Assembly: GCA_003021505.1 (NCBI GenBank)
Contig: PXPT01000028.1
Location: 1 to 32,532, forward strand
Length of the DNA: 32,532 nt
Direction of reading: 5' to 3'
Source: Cyanobacteria bacterium QS_4_48_99
Lineage (GTDB): Bacteria > Cyanobacteriota > Cyanobacteriia > Cyanobacteriales > Rubidibacteraceae
How positions within the stretch are numbered: position 1 is the first letter of the stretch; each line of letters opens with the position of its first letter. Shown here piece by piece: positions 16,524 through 24,814 of this stretch. Below the pieces are notes generated by a model. That model was not told the origin of the DNA. It saw only the letters and a list, made by a program, of their open reading frames with translations, and ran no database searches. Made by a program: the position numbers and the translations under genes.

Positions 16524-16565
16524 GATGCTCGCGCGTCGCAGATTTCTGCGCGTCGGTTAAAAGTT
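16524..16565. repeat. 42-bp hairpin repeat, copy 1
   Basis: Identical over 42 bases to 32123-32164. The core hairpin CGCAG-ATTT-CTGCG is flanked by a direct repeat of GCGCGTCG. It lies 28 bases after the ccdA stop; the other copy lies 2 bases after the methyltransferase stop. There is no T-run, so it is not a classical terminator. Confidence 0.75.
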
Positions 16566-16721
16566 TAGAGTGAAGTGAGGGGTGAGGAATGAGGGGTGAA
16601 AAGTAAAAAGTCCATTTCGAATGAAACAGAAAATTTTATTTCTATTCCTAGTCCCCTCACACCTAAACGCGCTCACGCACTCACACCTCACTTTCTTCAT
16701 TTAAATTCGGAGCGAAGCGAC

Positions 16722-18128
16722 GTGACTTTAGAAGAATCATCACAAACAAAACCATTTTTCTGTTCCCTGCGGCATATGCGGCGGCGAGTAGTGCGCTTAG
16801 TGGCTGATTTGCGCTTGGCGATTGTGCTGCTGTTGGTGATCGCGCTTTTTAGTATTAGTGGTACATTCATAGAGCAAGGGAGATCACTCGCATTCTACCA
16901 ACAAAACTATCCCGAAAACCCCGCCTTATTTGGGTTTCTCACCTGGAAATGGATTTTAGGGCTAGGCTTAGACCATGTTTATAGCACCTGGTGGTTTTTG
17001 GCGCTTCTAGTCTTATTTGGAACCAGCCTGACAGCTTGCACATTTACCCGCCAGTTTCCTGCCCTCAAAGCTGCCCGCCGCTGGAAATTCTACGACAAAC
17101 CCCGCAATTTCGAGAAACTTGCCCTCAGTACAGAACTAGAAACAGGGTCACTCAGTTCGCTGACACCATTATTAGAAAAGCGCAATTATAAAGTCTTTCG
17201 CGAAGATAATACCCTCTATGCCCGCAAAGGGCTGATTGGACGCATCGGTCCCATTTTCGTCCATGCTAGTATGTTAATTATCCTAGCGGGGGCAATTTGG
17301 GGGTCACTCACCGGATTTTTTGCCCAGGAAATGGTTCCCAGTGGGAAGGCATTTGCAGTCAGAAATATCATCGAGGCTGGTCCCCTGGCACAACCCCACG
17401 TCCCCAAGGATTGGGGATTACGGGTGAATCGCTTCTGGATTGACTATACGCCTGAAGGAGAAATTGACCAGTTTTACTCTGACCTTTCCGTTATCAATCT
17501 CCAAGGACAGGAATTAGACCGTCAGACCATTCACGTCAACAAGCCGCTACGCTATGGGGGTGTGACTTTCTATCAAACCAATTGGGACATCTCGGCAGTA
17601 AAAGTCAGACTAAACAATAGTCCCATCTTCAAACTACCGATGGCAAAGCTAGATACCGGGGGTGAAGGTCGTCTATGGGGAACTTGGGTTCCGATTAAAC
17701 CTGATCTCAGTGAAGGTGTTTCGCTGTTGGCGCGAGATTTGAAAGGAACGTTGCTAGTTTACGACCCCGCAGGTCAACTGGTGGGCGCAGTGCGTCCAGG
17801 CATGGCAACAGAAGTCAGTGATATTAACCTGAAAGTGGTTGATTTAATCGGCAGCACGGGCTTGCAAATTAAAGCTGACCCAGGCGTACCCATCGTGTAT
17901 ACTGGCTTTGGCTTACTGATGGTGAGCGTGGCGATGAGCTATGTTTCCCACTCCCAGATTTGGGCATTGCAGCAGGGCGATAAGTTCTACGTTGGTGGCA
18001 AAACCAATCGTGCCCAAGTGACCTTTGAGCGGGAGTTAATGGAAATTATCGATCAACTAAAAGCACAAAATCAAGACGAGGTGACAACGCCTGCCGCAGA
18101 ATCACTAGTGAGCGATTCAGTTGCTTGA
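16722..18128 (+). CDS. ccs1: Ccs1/CcsB (ResB family), cytochrome c synthase component
   Basis: A 468-residue ResB-family membrane protein that, with CcsA, delivers and attaches heme to apocytochromes c on the lumenal side (System II). Membrane segments: [19 protein letters not shown] (about residue 32-50), [39 protein letters not shown] and the C-terminal [20 protein letters not shown]. The large soluble loop between the last two carries [20 protein letters not shown] and [16 protein letters not shown], both typical. The start is set at GTG 16722 ([12 protein letters not shown]), which matches where relatives begin and has GGAG upstream. An earlier GTG at 16596 would translate a pyrimidine-rich intergenic repeat-like stretch. 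CcsA is not in the window. Confidence 0.92.
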   Translation: MTLEESSQTKPFFCSLRHMRRRVVRLVADLRLAIVLLLVIALFSISGTFIEQGRSLAFYQQNYPENPALFGFLTWKWILGLGLDHVYSTWWFLALLVLFGTSLTACTFTRQFPALKAARRWKFYDKPRNFEKLALSTELETGSLSSLTPLLEKRNYKVFREDNTLYARKGLIGRIGPIFVHASMLIILAGAIWGSLTGFFAQEMVPSGKAFAVRNIIEAGPLAQPHVPKDWGLRVNRFWIDYTPEGEIDQFYSDLSVINLQGQELDRQTIHVNKPLRYGGVTFYQTNWDISAVKVRLNNSPIFKLPMAKLDTGGEGRLWGTWVPIKPDLSEGVSLLARDLKGTLLVYDPAGQLVGAVRPGMATEVSDINLKVVDLIGSTGLQIKADPGVPIVYTGFGLLMVSVAMSYVSHSQIWALQQGDKFYVGGKTNRAQVTFERELMEIIDQLKAQNQDEVTTPAAESLVSDSVA

Positions 18129-18277
18129 GCCTGAGTCTTGCAACAACGGAGATTCTTACCAGCAAAGACTTTGAAAAATTTCGAGGCTATCTTGTTATAA
18201 AAAAATAAAATGCGAACCTTATACTGTGACGTGATTGTCCTCGTTTTCTTAGGCTTTACGTAACACATAAGGCATTT

Positions 18278-18561
18278 ATGATTAGGGGTACAGGAGACAA
18301 AAGAACTAAGCGATTCTGGGAAGGCGAGCGATTTAAGGAGTTTGAGAGCTTTGAGAGACAGGCTCAAAGGCGATTTAACTACCTCAATGAAGCTAAACTC
18401 TCGATGACTTAGCTAACAGACCTTCCCACCGACTCCACGCGCTGACAGGGGAGTTGAAAGGCTACTACTCCATTTCTATCAACCAGCAATGGCGAATTGT
18501 TTTTCAATGGGATAAAGATTCGGGAGAGGCTTACAATATCAGAATTACAGATTACCACTAA
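18278..18561 (+). pseudogene. higB: HigB-type toxin (RelE superfamily), single-base frameshift
   Basis: MIRGTGDKRTKRFWEGERF starts at 18278. The frame runs to NEAKL, where one base appears to be missing (near 18396). The remainder, [20 protein letters not shown] then [20 protein letters not shown] and YNIRITDYH, is complete in the next frame. HigB enzymes cut ribosome-bound mRNA. The normal product would be about 94 residues. As written, translation stops after some 45 residues at a TAG. The higA antitoxin reading frame overlaps the 3-prime end. A single deletion could be a sequencing error, but it fits the general loss of accessory genes here. Confidence 0.85.
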
Positions 18562-18823
18562 GCCGAACTTTCCGCCAATTCACCCTGGCGAATATCTAGC
18601 TGAGGATCTTGAAGCGTTAGGGATGAGTGCCAGCCAGTTTGCAAAGCTGATAAAAGTACCAACTAATCGAGTGACTGAAATTCTCAATGGAGAGCGTGGG
18701 ATTACCGCTGACACTGCCCTCAGACTGAGCTGCTTTTTTGGTACAAGTCCTGATATCTGGCTCCGGCTTCAGAACACGTATGAGCTAAAAAAAGCAGAGC
18801 TAGAAAACGGAGAGCAGATTTAA
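18497..18823 (+). CDS. higA: HigA-type antitoxin (XRE family)
   Basis: A Cro/C1-type helix-turn-helix antitoxin. The core is [20 protein letters not shown] then [20 protein letters not shown] (the recognition helix region) and [20 protein letters not shown]. About 85 residues of family-typical sequence start near 18556, but no ATG or GTG lies in frame there. The only conventional start is TTG at 18497, inside higB, which would add about 20 residues. A near-cognate start (ATA or ATT) close to the GGGAGAGG at 18522-18529 is possible. It overlaps the higB end, so the two were translationally coupled. HigA binds the operon promoter and neutralises HigB. Here the toxin is broken and HigA is intact. 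Confidence 0.85.
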   Translation: MFFNGIKIRERLTISELQITTKPNFPPIHPGEYLAEDLEALGMSASQFAKLIKVPTNRVTEILNGERGITADTALRLSCFFGTSPDIWLRLQNTYELKKAELENGEQI

Positions 18824-18885
18824 CAGGAAGTTATAGCTCGCAATGGGAAATGAAAATCACTAACCTAAAAAAAGCTGCGATTGCT

Positions 18886-19534
18886 TTATTGTAGATCTAA
18901 CTGAATTGAGTCCTGAAGGCATGCAACCATCTCAGTACGAGTGGAAACATTCAACTTGCGAAACATCCGTTTGAGGGCTTGCTTAACCGAATTCCCCGTA
19001 ATCCAGAGTTGAACACCAATTTCTGCATTCGTTAACCCTTGTGCCACTAGTTCAGCAACTTGTAGCTCTCGCGGTGTTAGGCGAGTGGCTAACTGGGAAT
19101 GGGGTCTCGTTTGTCGGGTCTGTAGTGTTGCTATACAGGCTGACAAATGAGTGCAGACAGCTGCCCACGATTGGACCTGTCATGATGTGTTCGTGGTCAT
19201 AATAGGCGCAGCAACGCTGATACAGCTCGCATTGCTTCCAACCTCCTGGGGGTAGCACCAATTCCTCATGGGCTGGTGCATGGCGCTCAACTACGTAGCT
19301 TAGCACGGGATCAACTGCGCGACCTACCTTTTCGTAGCACTCCACGAAGGCATCAACATTGGCTACACCGCAGACATCAACCGCAGCCAAGCGGGATTGC
19401 TCATCAAAAAGATAAATTCCCCAACGTTGCACACCAAAATGCTCGCCAGCCATATCCATAAAGCGCAGCCGTAGTTCGCGCTCATCGCCAGCATGGGCGA
19501 GTGCCTGAAAGAGGGCATGAACAGAATTTGCCAT
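18886..19534 (-). pseudogene. LuxR-family transcription regulator, internal deletion
   Basis: The N-terminal sensor part is MANSVHALFQALAHAGDERE with HFGVQRWGIYLFDEQSRLAA and AYYDHEHIMTGPIVGS. The DNA-binding part, in another frame, is RLTPRELQVAELVAQGLTNA with ITGNSVKQALKRMFRKLNVS, a classic GerE/LuxR helix-turn-helix. Between GPIVGS and CTHLSACIATLQTRQTRP about 35 residues seem to be deleted together with a frameshift, near 19150-19170. It cannot make the full regulator. It is divergent from the DJ-1/PfpI gene at 19622, which it probably once controlled. The ligand, if any, is unknown. Confidence 0.8.
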
Positions 19535-19545
19535 TGAGCTGTTAA

Positions 19546-19558
19546 AAGTGTACCACTT
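19546..19558. promoter_or_regulatory. Candidate regulator-binding palindrome
   Basis: A perfect AAGTG-TAC-CACTT palindrome lies 12 bases upstream of the LuxR-type gene start, in the divergent promoter region shared with the DJ-1/PfpI gene. A second inverted repeat ACGCT/AGCGT is at 19589-19608. Either could be the binding site of the regulator. Positional inference only. Confidence 0.35.
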
Positions 19559-19621
19559 GGGGACTATGCGGGCTTGAGTATCACTTCTACGCTAATTCAT
19601 ATAAGCGTTAGAGGTTTAGAA

Positions 19622-20326
19622 ATGACTGCTCAAACAAAATATCACATCGGTATAGTAATTTTTCGCGGTATGACTCAACTTGATGTCACTGGTCCTCATC
19701 AAGTGTTTGCCTTTATGCCTGATACTCGCGTCCATTTGTTGTGGAAGACAACCGAGCCAGTGACCAGTAGTGAGGGGATGACGATTTTGCCCACCACTAC
19801 CTTTGATGAGTGTCCATCTTTGGATGTTTTGTGCGTTGGTGGTGGTGCGATGGGAGTGATAGAAATGATGGAGGATAGTGAGGTGCTGGAATTTCTTCAG
19901 CAACAGAGCAAGACAGCCAAATACATCACCTCTGTCTGCACTGGTTCTCTAATCTTAGCTGCTGCTGGAGTTCTGCAAGGCTACCGCGCTGCCTGCCATT
20001 GGCTGTTCCGTGAACAGTTAGCAATGCTGGGGGTTGAAGTGGGAACTGAAAGAGTAGTGGTTGATCGCAACCGCATTACAGGAGGTGGCATGACTGCTGG
20101 GATAGACTTTGGGTTGGTCATTGCTGCTAAACTCTGTGGCGATAAGACTGCTGAGATGATTCAGTTAATGCTGGAATATAACCCTGCACCACCTTTTAAC
20201 ACGGGTTCTCCAGAAAATGCCGGAAAGGGTTTAGTAGAGCAAGTAAAGCATATGGGAAACCAGCTTATAGAGGCGTACCAACTACAGGCGAAGCGTACAG
20301 CGACTCGGTTGGGCATTCATTTTTAG
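19622..20326 (+). CDS. DJ-1/PfpI-family protein, isonitrile-hydratase-like
   Basis: A 234-residue single-domain DJ-1/PfpI protein. The nucleophile elbow is ITSVCTGSLILAAAG with Cys106. Asp21 in TQLDVTGPHQVF and the Thr after the Cys match the catalytic set of isocyanide (isonitrile) hydratase rather than of Pfp1-type proteases or chaperones. GGGMTAGIDFGLVIAAKL is also typical of that group. The ATG at 19622 is preferred over an in-frame TTG at 19574, since the fold begins with YHIGIVIFRGM. It is divergent from the broken LuxR-type gene. Substrate in this organism is unknown. Confidence 0.85.
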   Translation: MTAQTKYHIGIVIFRGMTQLDVTGPHQVFAFMPDTRVHLLWKTTEPVTSSEGMTILPTTTFDECPSLDVLCVGGGAMGVIEMMEDSEVLEFLQQQSKTAKYITSVCTGSLILAAAGVLQGYRAACHWLFREQLAMLGVEVGTERVVVDRNRITGGGMTAGIDFGLVIAAKLCGDKTAEMIQLMLEYNPAPPFNTGSPENAGKGLVEQVKHMGNQLIEAYQLQAKRTATRLGIHF

Positions 20327-20406
20327 GAAGAAGCGATCGCACCTCGCAATACCGTACTCGTCAAAATATAGGTAAGTGCTACGGTTAGCAAGATTGAGAG
20401 GCAAAA

Positions 20407-21173
20407 ATGGCTGCTATTACCTTAAACTTACCCCCCCACCGTTGAGCTAACAGATGAGCAGTTCTTCCAACTTTGTCAGAATAACCGAGACTTGCGAGTT
20501 GAGCGCACGGCTGAGGGAGAATTAATTCTTATGCCACCAACGGGATGGGGAACTGGAAACCAGAACAGCAAACTAACTCAACGCTTAGGCAATTGGGCAG
20601 ATGCTGATGGGACAGGACTTGCTTTCGACTCTTCAACAGGTTTGAAGCTCCCTAATGGTGCAAATCGTTCTCCTGATGCGTCGTAGTTGACACTCTCCTA
20701 CCTAAAGGAAGGAGATTCTCGCTTCTACGGGAGAATCTAGAAAGCACGGAACTGAATCCATACACTTTCCCCGATCTCAAAACCGCTCAGCGAGCTCGGG
20801 ACAGCCCGTCCCTACTTAGAAGTAACTAGATCACAGAGCTTCCTAAAGGAAGGGGCCTTAGACCCATGATTTTTGGGTAAGACAAGAAAGATTAGAAGCC
20901 CAGAACCCAGATCCTACCCGATTCCTATCGATGGCTCCCGACTTTGCAGTAGAGTTACGTTCGGCTTCGGATAACTTGGAGACACTGCAACAAAAAATGC
21001 AGGAATACCTTGACTGTGGCGTGCGAATGGGTTGGCTGATCGAGCCTCTCAATCAACAGGTGGAAATTTATCGCCTCGGGCAGAATGTGGAAGTTCTGCA
21101 ATCCCCTACTCGCCTATCAGGAGAGGAGGTACTGCCTGGATTTGTGCTGGAGCTAGCAGAGATTTTGAGCTAG
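20407..21173 (+). pseudogene. Uma2-family endonuclease, frameshifted and split by a small IS605-type element
   Basis: MAAITLNLPP starts at 20407. A run of seven C (20431-20437) puts the rest one base out of frame, after which TVELTDEQFFQLCQNNRDLR, ELILMPPTGWGTGNQN and LPNGANRSPDAS are perfect Uma2. At 20684 the next codon, TGG in relatives (Trp), reads TAG, and a 190-bp element is inserted at 20687-20876. The gene then resumes VRQERLEAQNPDPTRFL, MAPDFAVELRSASDNLETL and LSGEEVLPGFVLELAEILS. Removing the insertion restores a continuous family sequence. A downstream fragment from ATG 20931 would hold only part of the nuclease fold. Confidence 0.87.
20687..20876 (-). mobile_element. tnpB-less IS200/IS605-derived element A (190 bp)
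   Basis: On the minus strand the insertion follows TTAC (complement of 20877-20880) and ends GTGTCAA (complement of 20687-20693). The left-end hairpin is CTTCCT/AGGAAG (20839-20850), followed on the plus strand by CCTTAGACCCATGAT, nearly the same as in element 2 at 26009-26024. The right-end hairpin is TCCT/AGGA within 20696-20717. The interior 20713-20820 (GATTCTCGCTTCTAC, CTCAGCGAGC, CGGGACAGCCCG, CCCTACTTAG) is shared with element B at 29818-30094. No coding capacity. It is inserted in a Uma2 gene. Confidence 0.75.
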
Positions 21174-21188
21174 GCAATGTCTGAGGCG

Positions 21189-22758
21189 CTATCGACTCGG
21201 CGATTTGCGAGTCCTAATCATAAATGAAGCAATAATTGCGCTGGCAATAGCCAATCCCGCCGCAATGAACATAACCACGCGAAAGCCATCTACAAAAGAA
21301 GAAGCGATCGCCTCTTGCAATGCCGCACTCACTTCCTTACTCACGCCTGGTGGCACTTCTGCCGCAGCCAACCTCGTACGCTGCTCATCTAAAAACTGTT
21401 GCGCTTCTGGAGAAAGTTCTAGCGGGGCAATGAGTTCATTCAGGCTAGCATTAAAGGCGCTCAAGATAATAATTCCTAAAACTGTGATCGCGAGCAGCCC
21501 AGCAGTACGGGATACGGCATTGTTAACTCCTGAAGCCACGCCGGCATGACTTTGCCTCACTGCCCCCATAACCGTTGTTGTCAGTGCGGGAACAGAAATT
21601 ACCATTCCCAAACCCAGCACCAATACCGCCGGAAAAAAGGTTGTCCAGTAGCTCCCGCCTACTCCGGGCACAGCTAACAACGCAAATCCCGCCGCTGCGA
21701 TCACTGGACCCACCATCAGTGGCAGCCTCGCACCATAGCGATCCACTAGCTTACCAGACCAACGTGAGAGTAGGAACATAATGACAGGAAAAGGCACAAG
21801 CGCAGTTCCCGCTGCCGTGGGTGAGTAGCCTTGCACCTGAATCAAATTGAAGGAAAAAACAAAACCCCACTCAAAGCGGCATACAACAGTAGCGTCAGCA
21901 GATTTGCCCCGCTAAAGGTGCGCGAACGGAATACCCAAAGCGGCATCATGGGTGTGGAAGTGCGTGCCTCTACGAAAATAAACGCGCACAGAGCGAGTAT
22001 GCCCACTGCCAGGGCGCTGAGAGGGAATCGCTCAACCCAGACTGCCAGCTTCAAGCAGCCCATAAACGATCACACCTAGTCCCATTACTGCCAGCAGTGC
22101 GCCCAACCAGTCCAACCTGGCGGCTTCCTCGTTACGACTCTCTGGTACGCGCCAGAAGGCAACGGCAAGTACAACTACCGCTAGGGGAAGATTAATTAAA
22201 AAGATCCAGCACCAGGAGGCATTCTCGACTAGCCAGCCTCCTAGAACGGGACCCAGTGCCGAGGTGATAGCCGTGAAGCCTTACCACAGCCCAATTGCGC
22301 CGCCGCGCTGCTCTTTCGTAAACGAGGCGCTAATAATTGCTAGACTGCCCGGTACGAGAACACCCCGCCTATCCCCTGAATTGCCCTAGCAACGATTAGT
22401 GGCTCCACATCGGGAGCCAAACCACATTCCACCGAAGCTAGCGCAAACAGCGCCACCCCGTAAGTAAAAATGCGCCGTCGCCCAAAGCGATCGCCTAACG
22501 ATCCACCGACTAGAATTAAGGAGGCAAGAAAAAGGGTATAGGACTCCACAATCCACTGCACTTCAGCGACAGTGACATTCTAATCCGCTTGCAGCACCGG
22601 CAGTGCCACATTGACAACTGTGCCATCAATAAAAGCCATGCTGGAACCCAGGATGTTGCCACCAGCACCCAGACTCTGGTGTTGGGTGTGTAGGGAGAGG
22701 TGCAAGGCTTAGAACGGATTTCCTCTTGGTCGCAGGGCTGTTTAGTAAAATTAGTCAT
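21189..22758 (-). pseudogene. MFS multidrug exporter (DHA2/EmrB type), multiply broken
   Basis: A 14-helix-type major facilitator. SSMAFIDGTVVNVALPVLQA, the DHA2 motif in helix 1, is followed by a TAG in frame (near 22580). VQWIVESYTLFLASLILVGG, GDRFGRRRIFTYGVALFAL and a TAA after GGAIGLW (near 22280) come next. ITSALGPVLGGWLVENASW (antiporter motif C) is intact. A frameshift near 22050 leads to FIFVEARTSTPMMPLWVFRS, and another near 21845 leads to the last 218 residues, IQVQGYSPTAAGTALVPFPV to a stop at 21189. At least two nonsense and three frameshift changes show old decay. Such pumps export drugs or dyes by proton antiport. Confidence 0.87.
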
Positions 22759-22839
22759 TGCAACAACACTCTTAGTATTTTTTTAAGTGCCACAATAGCG
22801 AGTAAGAGAGAGTAAAAATTACATCTGGAGTAGATCGTC

Positions 22840-23019
22840 ATGCTAGCTTTTAAGAAAAAAATTGTTACTGACGAAACCATCCGTCCGGTGGCTGTATTGA
22901 TCAATTACCAGGACTGGCAAAGGATCGAAAAACTCTTAGAGAGCTATCAATCTAAAGAAGAAGGAATAAATATTAACCAGTACGCAGGCGCAATTAAATT
23001 AACTGAAAACCCTTTGTAG
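22840..23019 (+). CDS. Small antitoxin (Phd/YefM-like) paired with the PIN remnant
   Basis: A 59-residue protein, MLAFKKKIVTDETIRPVAVL followed by INYQDWQRIEKLLESYQSKE. The pattern of a beta-rich DNA-binding start, xPVAVxIxYxDWxxIE and a charged tail is that of cyanobacterial antitoxins of the Phd/YefM type. GGAG lies about nine bases before the ATG. The PIN-domain toxin gene follows 23 bases downstream, the usual operon order. The antitoxin is intact and the toxin is not. The exact antitoxin family is inferred. Confidence 0.7.
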   Translation: MLAFKKKIVTDETIRPVAVLINYQDWQRIEKLLESYQSKEEGININQYAGAIKLTENPL

Positions 23020-23042
23020 TATCAGCAACGAATCAAGAATGA

Positions 23043-23348
23043 GTGGCATTGACAGCTCCTTGGATTTTGCTAGATACGAATGTCATTCTATACTTGTTAG
23101 AGGGTCGTTTAACAGAGCCATTAGCATCAGGACAATATTTTGTTTCAGTAATAACTGAGATCGAACTACTCTCCTATCCCAGCCTCGGCTCATACGAAGA
23201 GATGCAAATTCGCAAATTCTTGAGAAACACTACAGTAGTCAGGATAGAGAATTATATCAAGGAACGGGCAATTGCATTTCGCAAGATTTATAGACTCAAG
23301 CTCGCTGATGCCATCCGACATCCTGGAGGCGGCACTGGAGTTTCGTGA
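23043..23348 (+). pseudogene. PIN-domain (VapC-type) toxin, C-terminus lost
   Basis: VapC-like ribonuclease. The first acidic residue is in WILLDTNVILYLLEG, the second in SVITEIELLSYP, and the third in RLKLADAI. Right after LADAI the family continues IIAATA and the fourth acidic position, but here the frame reads RHPGGGTGVS and stops. About 40 residues are replaced; in another frame a tail EAALEFREQIRAIEI follows. So a deletion joined the PIN core to unrelated sequence. The start GTG at 23043 is the best available. It lacks the fourth acidic residue of the Mg-binding site and the closing helices, so it is probably inactive. Confidence 0.78.
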
Positions 23349-23485
23349 ACAAATTCGCGCGATAGAAATCTAGAGCAAATTCTAGTACGGTTTGTCTTTG
23401 CTTTGTGGACTGAACTTGCAAGATAGGTAAAGGCTTTGTCTTGCTCGCGCTTAATTTCCAGATGCAAGGTTGATTTTTGAAAATC

Positions 23486-24706
23486 ATGTCGAAATACCAA
23501 AGACTACGGCGTGGATTAGCACTACTACTAATCTCATTAATTACAATCACCGTAGTTGTAAGAGCCTCAACTCAAACTATTAAAAATACGCAAAACATAG
23601 AAATTCGCGGCGTTTGGATTACAAATGTTGACAGCGATGTTCTCTTCTCACCTCAAAAAACCAAAGAAGCTTTGGATCGCCTTGCCGAACTTAACTTCAA
23701 CACTGTCTATCCTACTGTGTGGCAAGGGGGCTATACTCTCTACGAGAGTGCTGTTGCAGAACGAGTATTTGGCGAGTCTTTAGATCCCAATCCCAAATTA
23801 CAAGGGCGAGATGTTCTCCAAGAAATTGTTGAGGAAGGACATCAACGAGGATTAACAGTTATTCCTTGGTTTGAGTTTGGCTTCATGGCTCCAGCAGATT
23901 CCGAATTGGCACAGCAGCACCCTGACTGGTTAACCAATCGCCGCGATGGTACGACAATCAAAAAGCAAGGTAAACACAAGCGAGTTTGGCTCAATCCATT
24001 TCATCCCGAAGTGCAACAGTTTATCCTCGATTTAATTACAGAAATTGTTGCTAAATACAACATTGACGGCATTCAATTTGATGACCATTTTGGGTTGCCC
24101 GCTGCCTTTGGATATGATGACTTAACGGTAGAAAGGTACGAGCAAGAGTTAGACGGTTTATCTCCTCCCGATGACTTCCAAAAACCCTTTTGGATACGCT
24201 GGCGAGCCGATAAAATTAATGATTTTATGGAGCGAGTTTTTCATGCTGTAAAAGCAACTGATCCCGATTGTATTGTTTCCCTTTCCCCAACTCCTTTGCA
24301 CTTTTCTTTACCAGCCTATTTACAGGACTGGTTTAGCTGGGAAAGACGAGGATACATCGAGGAGCTGGTGTTGCAAGTGTATCGCTCCGATATTCAGCGT
24401 TTTATTACCGAATTGGAGCGTGAAGAGGTTGAGCTAGCTAAAAGTCATATTCCGGTTGTAATTGGCATTTTGAGTGGTTTGAAAAATTCCCCTACCCCGA
24501 TGAGCAAAATTGAGTCGCAAGTGGAAGAGCTACGTCAACGCGACTTTGACGGAGTTTCATTCTTTTTCTATGAAAGTCTTTGGAAGTGGGGAGAAAAGTC
24601 ACCCGCTCTACGTGAGAAAGCGATTCAAAGTTTATTTCCCACTCCGGCATCGCGCACCCAGGATTCAACGAGGGATTCAAACTTAACAACCAAGGTAGAA
24701 CCTTAA
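23486..24706 (+). CDS. Exported glycoside-hydrolase-like protein (GHL10 family)
   Basis: A 406-residue secreted TIM-barrel protein. MSKYQRLRRGLALLLISLIT and the following hydrophobic run to about residue 28 form a signal peptide or anchor. The barrel begins IEIRGVWITNVDSDVLF and continues LAELNFNTVYPTVWQGGYTL, VIPWFEFGFMAP, RVWLNPFHPEVQQFI and the signature IDGIQFDDHFGLP, typical of glycosyl-hydrolase-like 10 (PF02638) proteins. GVSFFFYESLW lies on a late strand. Members are thought to act on cell-wall or extracellular polysaccharide; the substrate is unproven. The ATG at 23486 is chosen over a TTG three codons upstream. No operon partner. Confidence 0.9.
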   Translation: MSKYQRLRRGLALLLISLITITVVVRASTQTIKNTQNIEIRGVWITNVDSDVLFSPQKTKEALDRLAELNFNTVYPTVWQGGYTLYESAVAERVFGESLDPNPKLQGRDVLQEIVEEGHQRGLTVIPWFEFGFMAPADSELAQQHPDWLTNRRDGTTIKKQGKHKRVWLNPFHPEVQQFILDLITEIVAKYNIDGIQFDDHFGLPAAFGYDDLTVERYEQELDGLSPPDDFQKPFWIRWRADKINDFMERVFHAVKATDPDCIVSLSPTPLHFSLPAYLQDWFSWERRGYIEELVLQVYRSDIQRFITELEREEVELAKSHIPVVIGILSGLKNSPTPMSKIESQVEELRQRDFDGVSFFFYESLWKWGEKSPALREKAIQSLFPTPASRTQDSTRDSNLTTKVEP

Positions 24707-24814
24707 CAATTTTGTATAGTTGTGATAGAAATCTTTGGCTGGGGAATAGGGGAAGGTGGTATTAGAAATTATCCCTCTTTTTTGATAATTTCTGATGTAT
24801 TGACACTCCCCAGC

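Noticed and set aside
22260-22600. Stop-codon reassignment to explain in-frame TAG and TAA codons in the MFS and tnpB genes
   Set aside because: Intact housekeeping genes such as thrS (TAG) use these codons as ordinary stops, and the same pseudogenes also carry frameshifts.
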